DNA from: CBDCZY01 sp965224745
Lineage (GTDB): Bacteria; Pseudomonadota; Gammaproteobacteria; Methylococcales; Methylomonadaceae
Assembly (NCBI GenBank): GCA_965224745.1
Contig: CBDCZY010000003.1
Span: forward strand, 62,001 to 126,000
Direction of reading: 5' to 3'
DNA: 64,000 nt
In this document: in pieces, positions 55,675 to 64,000 of the stretch
Layout: each line of letters starts with the position of its first letter
Position numbering within the stretch: position 1 is the first letter of the stretch
Program-made: the position numbers and the translations under genes
Notes under the pieces: generated by a model
Told to the model about the DNA's origin: nothing
The model's input: only the letters and a program-made list of their open reading frames with translations
The model's database searches: none

Positions 55675-56712
55675 CTAAGGACATGGATTTGAATGTATCT
55701 GATGAATATCATCAATCTCTTTTAACACGTTTTCATCCAATTGGACATCAAGACTACCGATATTCTCCTTCAATTGATCAGTAGTCGTTGCACCAATGAT
55801 GTTGGAACAAACAAAAGGACGGCTGTTGATGAAGGCCAGTGCCATCTGGCTGGGTATTATGTTGTATCGTCTAGCTAAGTCAACATAAGCTTGGGTCGCT
55901 TTTAAACCAGAAGCATTGCTGTATCGAGCATAGCCAGGGAATAAGGTTAATCTTGCCTTACTAGGTTGAGCATTGAGATACTTGCCAGTCAGCACACCAA
56001 AGGCTAGCGGTGAATAAGGTAAAAGACTAACGTTTTCCCGATGCGAAACCTCGGCCAAGCCAATTTCAAACGTTCTGTTTAAAAGGTTATAGGGATTTTG
56101 AATCGAAACGATACGGGGCAACTTTGGCCGTTCGCAAAGTTGTAAATATTTCATCGTTCCCCACGGCGTTTCATTAGAAATACCGACATAACGTATTTTC
56201 CCTGCCTTCACAAAATCACTCAGAACAGATAAAGTTTCCGCAATGGGTGTAGCATTCTGATCTTCTTGGTATTGATATCCAAGCTTACCAAAAAAATTGG
56301 TTGCTCTATCTGGCCAATGAATTTGGTATAGATCGATATAATCCGTCTGCAACCTTCGTAAACTGCCATCAACCGCTTGCTCGATATTGCTTCGATCCAA
56401 TCGTGCTTTGCCGCCCCTTACATGAGGCATCCAATCTGCCTGACCAATGACTTTGGTGGCCAAGATCAATTGATCTCGTCGTCCTGTTTTTTGTAACCAC
56501 CGACCAATATAAGTTTCGGTCAAACCATAAGTTTCAGCCTTGGGCGGGATCGCATACATTTCAGCAGTATCAATAAAATTGATTCCGGTCTCAATGGCCA
56601 AATCCAATTGCGCATGTGCTTCAGTTTCAGTGTTTTGCTCTCCAAAAGTCATCGTACCCAAACACAATTCACTCACTTTGATATCGGTAGCACCCAAAGT
56701 GTTATATTGCAT
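55675..56712 (-). CDS. tas: NADP(H)-dependent aldo-keto reductase, Tas type
   Basis: 345 aa TIM barrel. Tas-like N-terminus LCLGTMTFGEQNTETEAHAQ and catalytic Asp/Tyr/Lys/His positions (NFIDTAEMYAIPPKAETYG, LATKV, YQIHWP). C-terminal NADP-binding motif IIGATTTDQLKENI is present. The enzyme reduces aldehydes or ketones; the physiological substrate is unknown. Confidence 0.9.
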   Translation of the reverse strand: MQYNTLGATDIKVSELCLGTMTFGEQNTETEAHAQLDLAIETGINFIDTAEMYAIPPKAETYGLTETYIGRWLQKTGRRDQLILATKVIGQADWMPHVRGGKARLDRSNIEQAVDGSLRRLQTDYIDLYQIHWPDRATNFFGKLGYQYQEDQNATPIAETLSVLSDFVKAGKIRYVGISNETPWGTMKYLQLCERPKLPRIVSIQNPYNLLNRTFEIGLAEVSHRENVSLLPYSPLAFGVLTGKYLNAQPSKARLTLFPGYARYSNASGLKATQAYVDLARRYNIIPSQMALAFINSRPFVCSNIIGATTTDQLKENIGSLDVQLDENVLKEIDDIHQIHSNPCP

Positions 56713-56763
56713 ATATATCGTCTCCCATGAAGTTTACACAATCTCTAGAAACACAAATTCTTT

Positions 56764-57479
56764 TTAGGCAACCCGGGAAATTTCGCCGAGAACTTCTTGC
56801 ACTGTCAATAGCCTGGCATAGCGATCACGCATGGTAGCAACAGTGGCATTCTCAAGCTCCGGTGTCACCGTAGCTATCGCATCGCTGGGAATGGTCACAT
56901 AAAACCCTAAATCACAGGCATCACGGGCTACCGTGGAAAAACACACTCATTAGAATAGACACCACAAACCACCAAACCGGTGATACTCATGTTACGCAGA
57001 ACGTAGGCAAGGTTGGTCGAATTAAAAACCCCACTTGCGGTTTTATTAATAATGATTTCATCGCCAACTGGCGCTACTTCTTCCAAAAACTTCGCCTCAA
57101 TGGATCCTGGAGCGGCATGCAGACCAAGGCGCTTGTGACCAGACCCTCTATCCCTCCCATCCTGAGTTAGCGATTGAATACGGGTATGAATAACTTCTAG
57201 ACCTGACGCTCGAAAACCTTCTTGTAGCCGTATAATATTCGGCAGCACCAGCGAATCTAGTCTATCAAAATAGTACCGCAAAGACTCGGGTGGAAGCCCT
57301 GACGTTTCTGCATCTGAAAACAAACCGAATCCTTGCTTAGCATCCAAGTATTGAACATCAATGACCAGTAACGCCGTATGGTGTTGCTTGAGAGATTCGA
57401 TAAAAGCTGATTTACGGGTAATAGTCTCCCGATAGCTTTCTCTAAGCGGATCTTTAAAATTGTTATTGGTTTGACTCAT
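56764..57479 (-). pseudogene. Isochorismatase-family cysteine hydrolase, frameshifted
   Basis: The first 183 codons (57479 to 56928) hold LLVIDVQYLDAKQGFG (catalytic Asp), IINKTASGVFNSTN (Lys) and VCGVYSNECV (nucleophile Cys). The frame is lost directly after, in a run of five T, and ends at TAG. The last ~55 residues (STVARDACDLGFYVTIPSDA) are open in the next frame to 56764. One extra T restores a 238-aa protein. Context with the carbamoyl-amide hydrolase directly upstream (4-nt overlap) suggests N-carbamoyl or ureido-compound breakdown. Homopolymer sequencing error is an alternative. Confidence 0.82.
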
Positions 57480-58711
57480 GTTGCTATGGCTAATGATGCT
57501 ATAGTGTTAAGAAGCAAGTTACTCCCTGCTTCGATGTCTTTAAAAGCAGTCCATTCATTGGGCGAATGACTTTCCCCTCCTTTACTGGGCACAAAAATCA
57601 TCCCTGCTTTCGTCATACTGCTCATAATTTGACAATCATGGGCAGCGCCCGATGGCATTTCATGGAATTGTAAATCCATTAAATTGGATTGTTGTTTAAG
57701 TTGTTCGACTATCATCTCATTGCATTTGACTGGCGACAATTCGCTTAACACCTCAAAGTTAACCATGAGTTGATGCTTACGGGCAACAGCAGATAAAGTC
57801 CGCCGATAAGCGTCGGTTAAATTATTTAGGATATCTGCATCGGTATCTCGAACTTCCAAGCTGAAAACAACACGGCCGGGAATAACATTAGCCGCACCGG
57901 GCAAAACCTCTACTTTACCGATCGTCGCCCGACTATGGCGGGTTCCATATTCATCCAAAACTCGCTGCAATTGGCTGGCAAAATCGACCAGCCCCTGAAA
58001 TGCATCTGTACGCATATCCATCGGAGTTGTTCCCGCGTGATTACTCTCACCCTCAAGCGTTATTTCCCACTTGAACAGTCCGGTAATAGCGCTGACAACA
58101 CCAATAGGACATTGCAATGAATCCAGAACAGGACCTTGCTCTATATGTAACTCGATGAAGGCATGAATTGATTCAGGGTCACGCTCAGCCTGGGTCATCT
58201 CATTCGCATCAAACCCAGCCTCTGCCATTGCGTCGATAAGGCTGATCCCGGATAAATCACGAGCAGACAAAATCACACCTGGGGATAACTGTCCCACCAT
58301 AGCCTGGGAACCCAACATACCTCCAAATCGCCCTTCTTCATCAGTAAAAGCTAAAGCTTCCACACCATGCTTTAATGGTAAATTCAACTCCTTGATTCGT
58401 TCCACACATTCTAAAGCCGAGAGCACCCCCAACGCACCATCCAAATGCCCTGCTCCGGGTACAGAATCAATATGCGACCCGGAAATAATGGTTGTACCTT
58501 GGTCAAATTGCCATCGTGCACTGATATTGGCAGCGGCATCAGCATGAAAAGTCAGTCCGGCTTGTTTAATCTCTGTTTCAAACCATTGGCGAGCGACTTT
58601 ATCATGCTCAGTAAATGACATACGATAGATACCCCCGCTATCATCTCGTCCAATCGTGGCTAATTTTTGAATACGTTTTTGAAGACGCTCTGAATTTATG
58701 GTCAGCTGCAT
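57476..58711 (-). CDS. Zn-dependent amidohydrolase, HyuC/AllC type (M20 family)
   Basis: 411 aa. Metal ligands: SGSHIDSVPGAGHLDGALG, FTDEEGRFGGMLGS, HIEQGPVLDS and SHSPNEWT near the end. The dimerisation/substrate loop is NHAGTTPMDMRTDA. Members hydrolyse N-carbamoyl amino acids, allantoate or ureidoglycolate-type compounds. It overlaps the isochorismatase-family gene by 4 nt. Substrate cannot be fixed from sequence. Confidence 0.88.
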   Translation of the reverse strand: MQLTINSERLQKRIQKLATIGRDDSGGIYRMSFTEHDKVARQWFETEIKQAGLTFHADAAANISARWQFDQGTTIISGSHIDSVPGAGHLDGALGVLSALECVERIKELNLPLKHGVEALAFTDEEGRFGGMLGSQAMVGQLSPGVILSARDLSGISLIDAMAEAGFDANEMTQAERDPESIHAFIELHIEQGPVLDSLQCPIGVVSAITGLFKWEITLEGESNHAGTTPMDMRTDAFQGLVDFASQLQRVLDEYGTRHSRATIGKVEVLPGAANVIPGRVVFSLEVRDTDADILNNLTDAYRRTLSAVARKHQLMVNFEVLSELSPVKCNEMIVEQLKQQSNLMDLQFHEMPSGAAHDCQIMSSMTKAGMIFVPSKGGESHSPNEWTAFKDIEAGSNLLLNTIASLAIAT

Positions 58712-59044
58712 GTATATCCTTTTTAAATGTTGCTTCTAAACATTATTGCTGCGCTAGTAGAACTTGTTTTGACGCTTGCATCAATCAAACAAGACCAGGT
58801 TCCTTGTTACCTGACCAGCAAACTATAAGCCAAGCAATCAGATTACACTACTATTAAAAATATGAAGTGTGTGTATTAGAAAAAGAGAGAATGAGAACCA
58901 AGCAATCCTAGCCTGTCCTTGCTACCAGCAGCAAAACCCCAGTATAATTTAAGTCATCGTTTATTAGCTTGATTTATTGCTAATCTTCCCTAAAGATTCT
59001 AGTGCTACAATCCAACCTTCACAACGTCAACAACCATTGATCCT
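58712..59044. other. Divergent intergenic region
   Basis: 333 bp between the amidohydrolase (minus) and the ClC gene (plus). CAGGT and ACCTG pair around an 8-nt loop near 58797-58814. No coding frame or RNA gene recognised. Confidence 0.45.
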
Positions 59045-60370
59045 TTGCAACCTTCCGAGACCAAACCCTTGCAATTTCTTTCGTTAAACGCCTTGAAACA
59101 GAGGTTAGTCTTTTGGCTTGGAGCCACGCTTATTGGCCTAATCATTGTTTTTATGATTCTGGTCGGCGAAATCTCAAGCCAGCTGTTTCGCCAATTGGTT
59201 CAGCAATCTCCCTTTATCATTTTTTTGATAGCCCCTAGCGGTCTGGTGTTAACCGCCTGGTTAACGCAAAGATTTTTCCAGGGCAGTGAACGCAGCGGTG
59301 TACCACAAATCAAAACAGCGCTAGAAAACATAGAAGTCATTCATGAGCGACATCATTTAATTTCTCTTCGCATTGCCCTGGGTAAGTTTTTATTGCCCAT
59401 GATGGGTTTATTTTCGGGTGCTTCAGTTGGCTTTGGTGGGCCGGCCGTCCACATTGGTGCCTCTATAATGCATGGCCTGGGCAAGGCATTTAAGTTTCCT
59501 TCGGGTTACATGAGCAAAGGTCTCATTTTAGCTGGCAGCGCAGCGGGTTTTGCCGCCATGTTCAGCGCCCCCTTAACGGGTATTGTGTTCGCTATCGAAG
59601 AGATGGGCAGAGCGATGGAAGAACGTATCAGCAGTTTGGTATTAACGGCGATTATTTTCTCCGGCATCACAGCGTACGCTATTTTAAATACTTATATTTA
59701 CTTTCCAGACAAAACACTCATCCTGCCCTGGGGTAAGAGTTGGCTGGCTATTCCCCTGTGTGCTTTGGCAGGTGGTTTGATGGGGGCATTGTTTACTAAA
59801 ATTATCACTACTGGTGGTACGATGCTGGAAAAGCATAACTGGTCCATGCTTAAAACCGCGTTTATTGCAGGACTCATCATCGCAGTTTTAGGCTATTTGG
59901 CAGATGGCGCTACTTATGGAACCGGTTATCAAGAAACCAAAGCTATTTTAAAGGGTGAAGTGCCCGCTGATCCGTTATATCCGTTTTACAAATTATTAGC
60001 AACGTGCGCGACTTTTTTTAGCGGTATCCCCAGTGGTATTTTTGTACCGTCACTGGCTGCTGGGGCAGGACTGGGCAGCAACCTGGCAGAATGGTTCCCC
60101 TTAGCACCAGCCACCATTATGATTCTATTGACGATGACCGCTTATTTTTCTGGCATGTTACGATCACCTATTACTTCCTTCGTTTTGGTTATGGAAATGA
60201 CAGGGGGTAATGCTATCGTAATCCCATTAATGACAGCAGCATTTATCGCGTCTGGCATATCAAAACTGATCAACCCAATACCGTTATATCGAACTCTTAG
60301 CGATGGTTACAAAGCGTCAAATGGCACCCCAGAAGATCTCGCTGAACTAGCAAATGAAACTAAAAACTAA
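59045..60370 (+). CDS. ClC-family chloride channel-like protein lacking the gating glutamate
   Basis: 441 aa starting at TTG 59045; no in-frame ATG lies near. The ClC fold is clear: SGVPQIKTAL, GSAAGFAAMFSAPLTGIVFAIEEM (inner Glu186 retained) and GIFVPSLAAGAGLG. The GREGP motif that carries the external gating glutamate reads GFGGPAVHIG (residues 129-138), so that Glu is Gly131. No CBS domains. It may be an uncoupled channel rather than a proton exchanger. It overlaps the TlpA-like gene by 17 nt. Confidence 0.88.
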   Translation: MQPSETKPLQFLSLNALKQRLVFWLGATLIGLIIVFMILVGEISSQLFRQLVQQSPFIIFLIAPSGLVLTAWLTQRFFQGSERSGVPQIKTALENIEVIHERHHLISLRIALGKFLLPMMGLFSGASVGFGGPAVHIGASIMHGLGKAFKFPSGYMSKGLILAGSAAGFAAMFSAPLTGIVFAIEEMGRAMEERISSLVLTAIIFSGITAYAILNTYIYFPDKTLILPWGKSWLAIPLCALAGGLMGALFTKIITTGGTMLEKHNWSMLKTAFIAGLIIAVLGYLADGATYGTGYQETKAILKGEVPADPLYPFYKLLATCATFFSGIPSGIFVPSLAAGAGLGSNLAEWFPLAPATIMILLTMTAYFSGMLRSPITSFVLVMEMTGGNAIVIPLMTAAFIASGISKLINPIPLYRTLSDGYKASNGTPEDLAELANETKN

Positions 60371-60863
60371 AATAAGCTGGCTGTTTTTTTCCACTTTATT
60401 AGTCGCTCTGATTAGTTTTAGTTATTTCACTCATCGGCAATCAAATCTTTATAAGAATCAGATCTTCTCCACCATCACGGGGGGGAAAATTGCCCTTAAA
60501 GACCTGCAAGGCAGCCCAGTACTAATAACCTTCTGGGCTACCAGCTGTCGATTATGTATTAAGGAAATACCCGAACTAATCCAACTGCACAACAGATATG
60601 CGCCACTCGGACTTAAAATGGTGGCAATTGCAATGCCCTATGATCCGCCAAACAGAGTCGTCAGGATGACCAAACAATTACAGCTACCTTATGAGATCGC
60701 CTTGGACATCCAAGGGTTACATACCAAAGCTTTCGGTGACATAAGCTTAACGCCAACCACGCTGTTGTTAAACACCGAAGGTCAAATTGATTTGAACATT
60801 GTTGGTACGATCAACTTCGACCAACTCGAAGAGAAGATTAAAGCGGAACTAAACAAAGGGTAA
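60354..60863 (+). CDS. TlpA-like membrane-anchored thioredoxin-fold protein
   Basis: 169 aa. N-terminal membrane anchor (ISWLFFSTLLVALISFSYF), then a TlpA/ResA-type fold with LITFWATSCRLCIKEIPELI, a CxxC active site reading CRLC. The usual Pro before the second Cys is Leu. The cis-Pro region is LTPTTLLLN. Likely a periplasmic thiol reductase, perhaps for cytochrome c or Sox proteins (inference). Confidence 0.85.
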   Translation: MKLKTKISWLFFSTLLVALISFSYFTHRQSNLYKNQIFSTITGGKIALKDLQGSPVLITFWATSCRLCIKEIPELIQLHNRYAPLGLKMVAIAMPYDPPNRVVRMTKQLQLPYEIALDIQGLHTKAFGDISLTPTTLLLNTEGQIDLNIVGTINFDQLEEKIKAELNKG

Positions 60864-60866
60864 GTT

Positions 60867-61289
60867 ATGTGGCTTAAAGCGCTCCACCTCATATTTATGG
60901 TTACTTGGTTTGCGGGCTTATTTTATCTGCCCAGATTATTCGTTTACCATGCCATGAGCGATGATACCACTAGCTTGGAACGCTTTAAGATCATGGAACG
61001 TAAACTTTATTTTGGCATTATGACGCCTGGAATGGTCTTGACCCTGGTATTCGGAGTATGGATGTTACTTGATTATGCCTGGCCTCTTTATGCGAAAAGT
61101 GGATGGTTACATATTAAGTTAACACTGGTAGGTTTCTTGGTCATTTTTCATATCCTATGCGGAAAGTGGCTGATGGATTTTAAGCATGATCGAAACCTGC
61201 ACTCTCACGTTTATTATCGATGGGCGAATGAAATACCAGTGTTGTTTTTAGTCGCCATTATATTGTTGGCCAGCTTAAAACCTTTCTGA
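60867..61289 (+). CDS. hemJ: Protoporphyrinogen IX oxidase, HemJ type (CopD-like fold)
   Basis: 140 aa with four helices. The N-terminus WLKALHLIFMVTWFAGLFYL, then PRLFVYHAMSDD, is the UPF0093/HemJ signature with its conserved His residues. It oxidises protoporphyrinogen IX in haem synthesis. It starts 3 nt after the TlpA-like gene, consistent with a haem or cytochrome theme. Confidence 0.9.
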   Translation: MWLKALHLIFMVTWFAGLFYLPRLFVYHAMSDDTTSLERFKIMERKLYFGIMTPGMVLTLVFGVWMLLDYAWPLYAKSGWLHIKLTLVGFLVIFHILCGKWLMDFKHDRNLHSHVYYRWANEIPVLFLVAIILLASLKPF

Positions 61290-61315
61290 TTTAACCATAA
61301 AAACTATGACATATA

Positions 61316-61335
61316 CTTCACGCGGCCACGTGAAG
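61316..61335. terminator. Hairpin between convergent hemJ and SYLF genes
   Basis: CTTCACG (61316-61322), 6-nt loop, CGTGAAG (61329-61335), placed between two stops. No strong T-tract in either direction, so it may work as a bidirectional terminator only weakly. Confidence 0.45.
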
Positions 61336-61342
61336 CATATGC

Positions 61343-61912
61343 TTAAAAAGGCTCGAATTTGAAATGCTGACCACCCAGAGAAGCTTCCGCCATAATACCC
61401 GTATTAGCTAACGTAAAAATAGCAATGCCGTCGTTGTAATCCAGGTTGGAAGAACCGAAATCACTGCCACCTACCGCTGAGGCCTGGGCATTAAATTTAA
61501 CCCCGCCATTTTTAAAAATATCGATCGTTTCTTTATCTTTAAAAAAGATAATTTCACTGAAAGACTGGCCTCCCAACTGCAAACCAAAGGTCATTTGTTT
61601 TAAAGAAACGTTTCCCACGGGTCGACCCCGCTCATACAATGTTCCGTTACCCATCGCGCCACCTAAAACAATTCCGCCTTTGATAACACTGGGAAAAAGC
61701 GCATAGCCACGAGCGTTTCTAAAATAAACCTTCAATTTGGGGTTAGCTTTAAGAAAACGAGCAATGACTTCCCTGGAATTAACTTGGCTCTGTGTTACCG
61801 ACTGTGGATCTGACTCTGTTGGATCCCAGCCAGAAAAGCTATATGGGCTAGTCACTATCATTACAAACAAACAAAAATTCCACCCATAGCGCCTAAAACT
61901 TGTATACATCAT
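61343..61912 (-). CDS. SYLF/YSC84-domain exported protein
   Basis: 189 aa with a signal peptide ending near YSFSG. The SYLF core is present: ARGYALFPSVIKGGIVLGGAMGNGTLYERG, with LGGQSFSEIIFFKDKETI and the C-terminal SLGGQHFKFEPF. Such proteins bind lipids; bacterial members are periplasmic and unstudied. Monocistronic by context. Confidence 0.86.
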   Translation of the reverse strand: MMYTSFRRYGWNFCLFVMIVTSPYSFSGWDPTESDPQSVTQSQVNSREVIARFLKANPKLKVYFRNARGYALFPSVIKGGIVLGGAMGNGTLYERGRPVGNVSLKQMTFGLQLGGQSFSEIIFFKDKETIDIFKNGGVKFNAQASAVGGSDFGSSNLDYNDGIAIFTLANTGIMAEASLGGQHFKFEPF

Positions 61913-62259
61913 CTCTTATTTTTTCCTCTACCTGAATGAATAGAAAACCTATTTTCAATTATTCTATAGCTGGGTTAAAAACAATTATCTGCCCTGCTCC
62001 TTATTTCAACCCTCAACCCTGTTATGGACTCATACACCAAGATCGTCTACACCTTCCTACTTAGGAGCGAGGATTTAATAATATCCGCTCCTTAATGACG
62101 GAACACAGGTTACGAAAGTTATGTTCAGATAAATCAATATCCACCTGAACATAATCCACCAAAGAAATAAATGCCATGTCGAAGAAAAACCAACCAAAGC
62201 GTTGTTTCATTTCAACAACCTTTAGCTAAAGGTTATTTTATTCTTCGATTTAAATTAGG
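61913..62259. other. Intergenic region with two inverted repeats
   Basis: 347 bp. A hairpin at 62061-62093 pairs AGGAGC with GCTCCT and GGAT with ATCC. ATGTTCAG and CTGAACAT form a second inverted repeat at about 62121-62153. No T-tract follows the first, and no gene is visible. Either could be a 3' or regulatory structure of the small exported protein gene upstream on the minus strand. Confidence 0.45.
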
Positions 62260-62559
62260 CTACGGAACACCAGAAACCGACTGACTCTGACAAACAGCTG
62301 GCGAGGTACTATCCCTGCAAAAATCTTCTACAGCATCTTGCAACCCAAACTCTTGCAACTCGAATGTCATCGCTTCGGCATTCCATTTAAATAGTGACCA
62401 ATAACTCCCAAAATTGACTGCCTCAACGTTTCTAATCAATAAAGTTTCAGCATCCACTATAACAACATCGGCTGCTTGTAGGTCAATATCAACACGCGCA
62501 ATTGCTGTGGAGGAAAACAACACGACCAGAGCAACAACAATTCTTTTGAAAATATTCAT
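62260..62559 (-). CDS. Small exported protein of unknown function
   Basis: 99 aa, with signal peptide (IVVALVVLFSSTAIARV). The mature ~75 residues are acidic and contain two Cys in EDFCRDSTSPAVCQSQ, likely one disulfide. No family recognised. It follows nspC by about 37 nt on the same strand but without an obvious functional link. Confidence 0.6.
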   Translation of the reverse strand: MNIFKRIVVALVVLFSSTAIARVDIDLQAADVVIVDAETLLIRNVEAVNFGSYWSLFKWNAEAMTFELQEFGLQDAVEDFCRDSTSPAVCQSQSVSGVP

Positions 62560-62596
62560 GAAATACCTCCCACGTTTGTTTAAGAACTCGCAGAAC

Positions 62597-63751
62597 CTAG
62601 GTGACCAACCACTGCTGACGATAGTCTTGATATGAATACTCTTTTAACTTTGTCAGCTTATGCTTATCATTGTAACAATATAAGTCCGGCAAGTTATAAC
62701 CATTAAACCGATGCGCTTTAACCAGGCTATAGGCTCCAACATCGGCAAAAATCAAACGATCGCCTGGTTGTAAAGAGTATGACAATAAATAATCGCCAAA
62801 TACGTCACCCGCTAAACAAGTACTACCTGTTAATTGATATTTGTTTTGTCCTAAGGGGTCATGTTCAATCAAGTTGGGTGGAAGCTGGTATTCAAAGACT
62901 TCTGGTAGATGATTAACGGACGTATCCAATAAAGCAATCTGTTTATCATCACTTTCAAATAAATCGATAACAGTTGCCACCAGATAACCCACATTGGCTA
63001 AGACACCCTTGCCAGGCTCGATGTAAACATCGATTCCCCAATCAGAACGCAACTGTTTAATGCGTCGTATTAAATTTTGATTGTTGAAATAACTCTCAGG
63101 TAGATAACCACCTCCTAAATTCAACCAACTTAACTGTTCGAAGCAAAAACCTAACCTTTCCTCAAGAAGGTCAATCGTATGAAGCAAAGGCAAAGCCGAT
63201 AAACTGTCAAAATTGGTATGAAAATGAAGGCCCTGAATACCCGACAAATCCTGCAGAGCAATGATGTCATCTATGGCAACACCTAATTTCGACGCTTTTC
63301 GGCATGGATCGTATCTACTATCATCAATAAATGATACTTTAGGATTGATTCGAACCCCTAACGAAAGGTCAGCACCCGCTATACCAATAAGTCGCTGCTG
63401 CTGGGAAACAGAGTTAAAACTGATATGACTGCATAATCGGCTAATTTCTTCAAATTGATCAGGTCTAAGACCTGGCGTGGTTAAATGAAGAGGTTTTTTT
63501 GGCGCAACATCCGCTGCTAGTCGAGCTTCAAATAAGGAGCTGACGGAAAATCCATCGACCCAAGGTTCAGCCCACTCTAAAACACGCGACAAAGGCAACG
63601 CTTTGATAGAATATAAAATGTTACAACCAGATTGGTTTCGAAATGCTGCCAATTGTTCGAATGACTGGATCATCGAAGCCTGATCCAGAATAAATGCAGG
63701 TGTAGAAACTAGCGATGCTTTGATGTCATTTAAAACCGTCCGATCAATCAT
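62597..63751 (-). CDS. nspC: Carboxynorspermidine decarboxylase
   Basis: 384 aa from the ATG at 63751 (MIDRTVLNDIKASL), which overlaps the 5-FCL stop; a GTG at 63772 would add seven residues. Fold III PLP enzyme: the PLP lysine is in ILYSIKALPLSRVLEWA. Specific motifs YIEPGKGVLANVGYLVATV and GSTCLAGDVFGDY with the catalytic Cys are present. It makes norspermidine or spermidine from the carboxy form. The partner dehydrogenase gene is not in the window. Confidence 0.9.
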   Translation of the reverse strand: MIDRTVLNDIKASLVSTPAFILDQASMIQSFEQLAAFRNQSGCNILYSIKALPLSRVLEWAEPWVDGFSVSSLFEARLAADVAPKKPLHLTTPGLRPDQFEEISRLCSHISFNSVSQQQRLIGIAGADLSLGVRINPKVSFIDDSRYDPCRKASKLGVAIDDIIALQDLSGIQGLHFHTNFDSLSALPLLHTIDLLEERLGFCFEQLSWLNLGGGYLPESYFNNQNLIRRIKQLRSDWGIDVYIEPGKGVLANVGYLVATVIDLFESDDKQIALLDTSVNHLPEVFEYQLPPNLIEHDPLGQNKYQLTGSTCLAGDVFGDYLLSYSLQPGDRLIFADVGAYSLVKAHRFNGYNLPDLYCYNDKHKLTKLKEYSYQDYRQQWLVT

Positions 63752-64000
63752 CCTTCCGATACCTTGTACCACGATAAACTTCCTGTTCGGTAACGACTAA
63801 ATCCATGAAAACATCATGTTTTTCCATAGGAATAGCCGGCAATAATTGCGCTTCAAAACAGATCGCCAACAAGCAAGCTTCTGGGTGTATCACCTCCAAT
63901 AATCTATCGTAATATCCTGCACCGTTACCCAGCCTCGCACCATCCCGTGTAAAAGCGACGCCAGGAACAACAATTAGGTCGAGTTCACTTGGATCAACAA
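63744..64000 (-). CDS. 5-formyltetrahydrofolate cyclo-ligase, C-terminal part (cut by window edge)
   Basis: The visible 85 codons include VDPSELDLIVVPGVAFTRDG, then ARLGNGAGYYDRLL, the ATP/phosphate motif of 5-FCL (YgfA/Fau). The tail ends VVTEQEVYRGTRYRKDD before the stop at 63746-63744. The enzyme recycles 5-formyl-THF to methenyl-THF. It overlaps nspC by 8 nt. Confidence 0.9.
   Translation of the reverse strand, partial: VDPSELDLIVVPGVAFTRDGARLGNGAGYYDRLLEVIHPEACLLAICFEAQLLPAIPMEKHDVFMDLVVTEQEVYRGTRYRKDD

Overview
The window comes from a moderately AT-rich gammaproteobacterium. Conserved gammaproteobacterial neighbourhoods support this: lptM-lysA-dapF-DUF484-xerC, ssb-MFS-uvrA, serS next to crcB, and 5-FCL next to nspC. 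A soxXYZA block points to thiosulfate or reduced-sulfur oxidation. GspA/GspB homologues and an exosortase-type C-terminal anchor point to an active surface-protein export programme. I cannot name the genus from sequence alone.

Layout. 1-4.5 kb: end of an FAD oxidoreductase, gspA-gspB (secretin assembly), an exported thermonuclease, dtd, and a 45-residue membrane protein. 4.5-9.3 kb: a minus-strand polysaccharide block (gmd, fcl, FkbM methyltransferase, flippase). 9.5-16.7 kb: housekeeping genes (pdxJ, serS, a double crcB, orn, a Ste24-like protease, rsgA, thiD, thiE). 16.7-18.7 kb: soxX-soxY-soxZ-soxA, reading straight on from thiDE. 18.9-29.7 kb: an IS-rich zone. It holds the wreck of one very large minus-strand gene whose ancestral product was a secreted LamG / cadherin-like / lectin-like / galactose-oxidase protein. 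The gene carries an IS3 element, an IS1380 element with an ISKra4 element nested inside it, one 1-bp frameshift and one TGG-to-TGA nonsense change. 30.2-36.3 kb: a FadL-type porin, a frameshifted GGDEF-EAL protein and an exported NodB deacetylase. 36.4-43.6 kb: DctQM TRAP subunits without DctP, then lptM-lysA-dapF-DUF484-xerC and DUF2333. 43.6-50.5 kb: a DEAD-box helicase, a VPIP-CTERM-anchored protein gene split by another IS, ssb and a YajR-like MFS carrier. 50.5-64 kb: uvrA, a rhomboid protease, membrane proteins, tas, a carbamoyl-amide hydrolase pair (one frameshifted), a ClC protein lacking the gating glutamate, a TlpA-like thioredoxin, hemJ, a SYLF protein, nspC and the end of the 5-FCL gene.

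How it fits together. The core genes look intact. The damaged genes are mainly surface- or lifestyle-related (giant exported oxidase, CTERM-anchored protein, c-di-GMP enzyme), plus one amidohydrolase. Because target-site duplications are still readable, the ancestral reading frames can be rebuilt exactly. The giant gene becomes 1,664 codons and the CTERM gene 255 codons once the insertions and the single extra base are removed. The most unusual apparently intact gene is a CrcB/Fluc fluoride channel fusion. It has four plus three membrane helices, an arrangement that would put the second repeat upside-down relative to the first.
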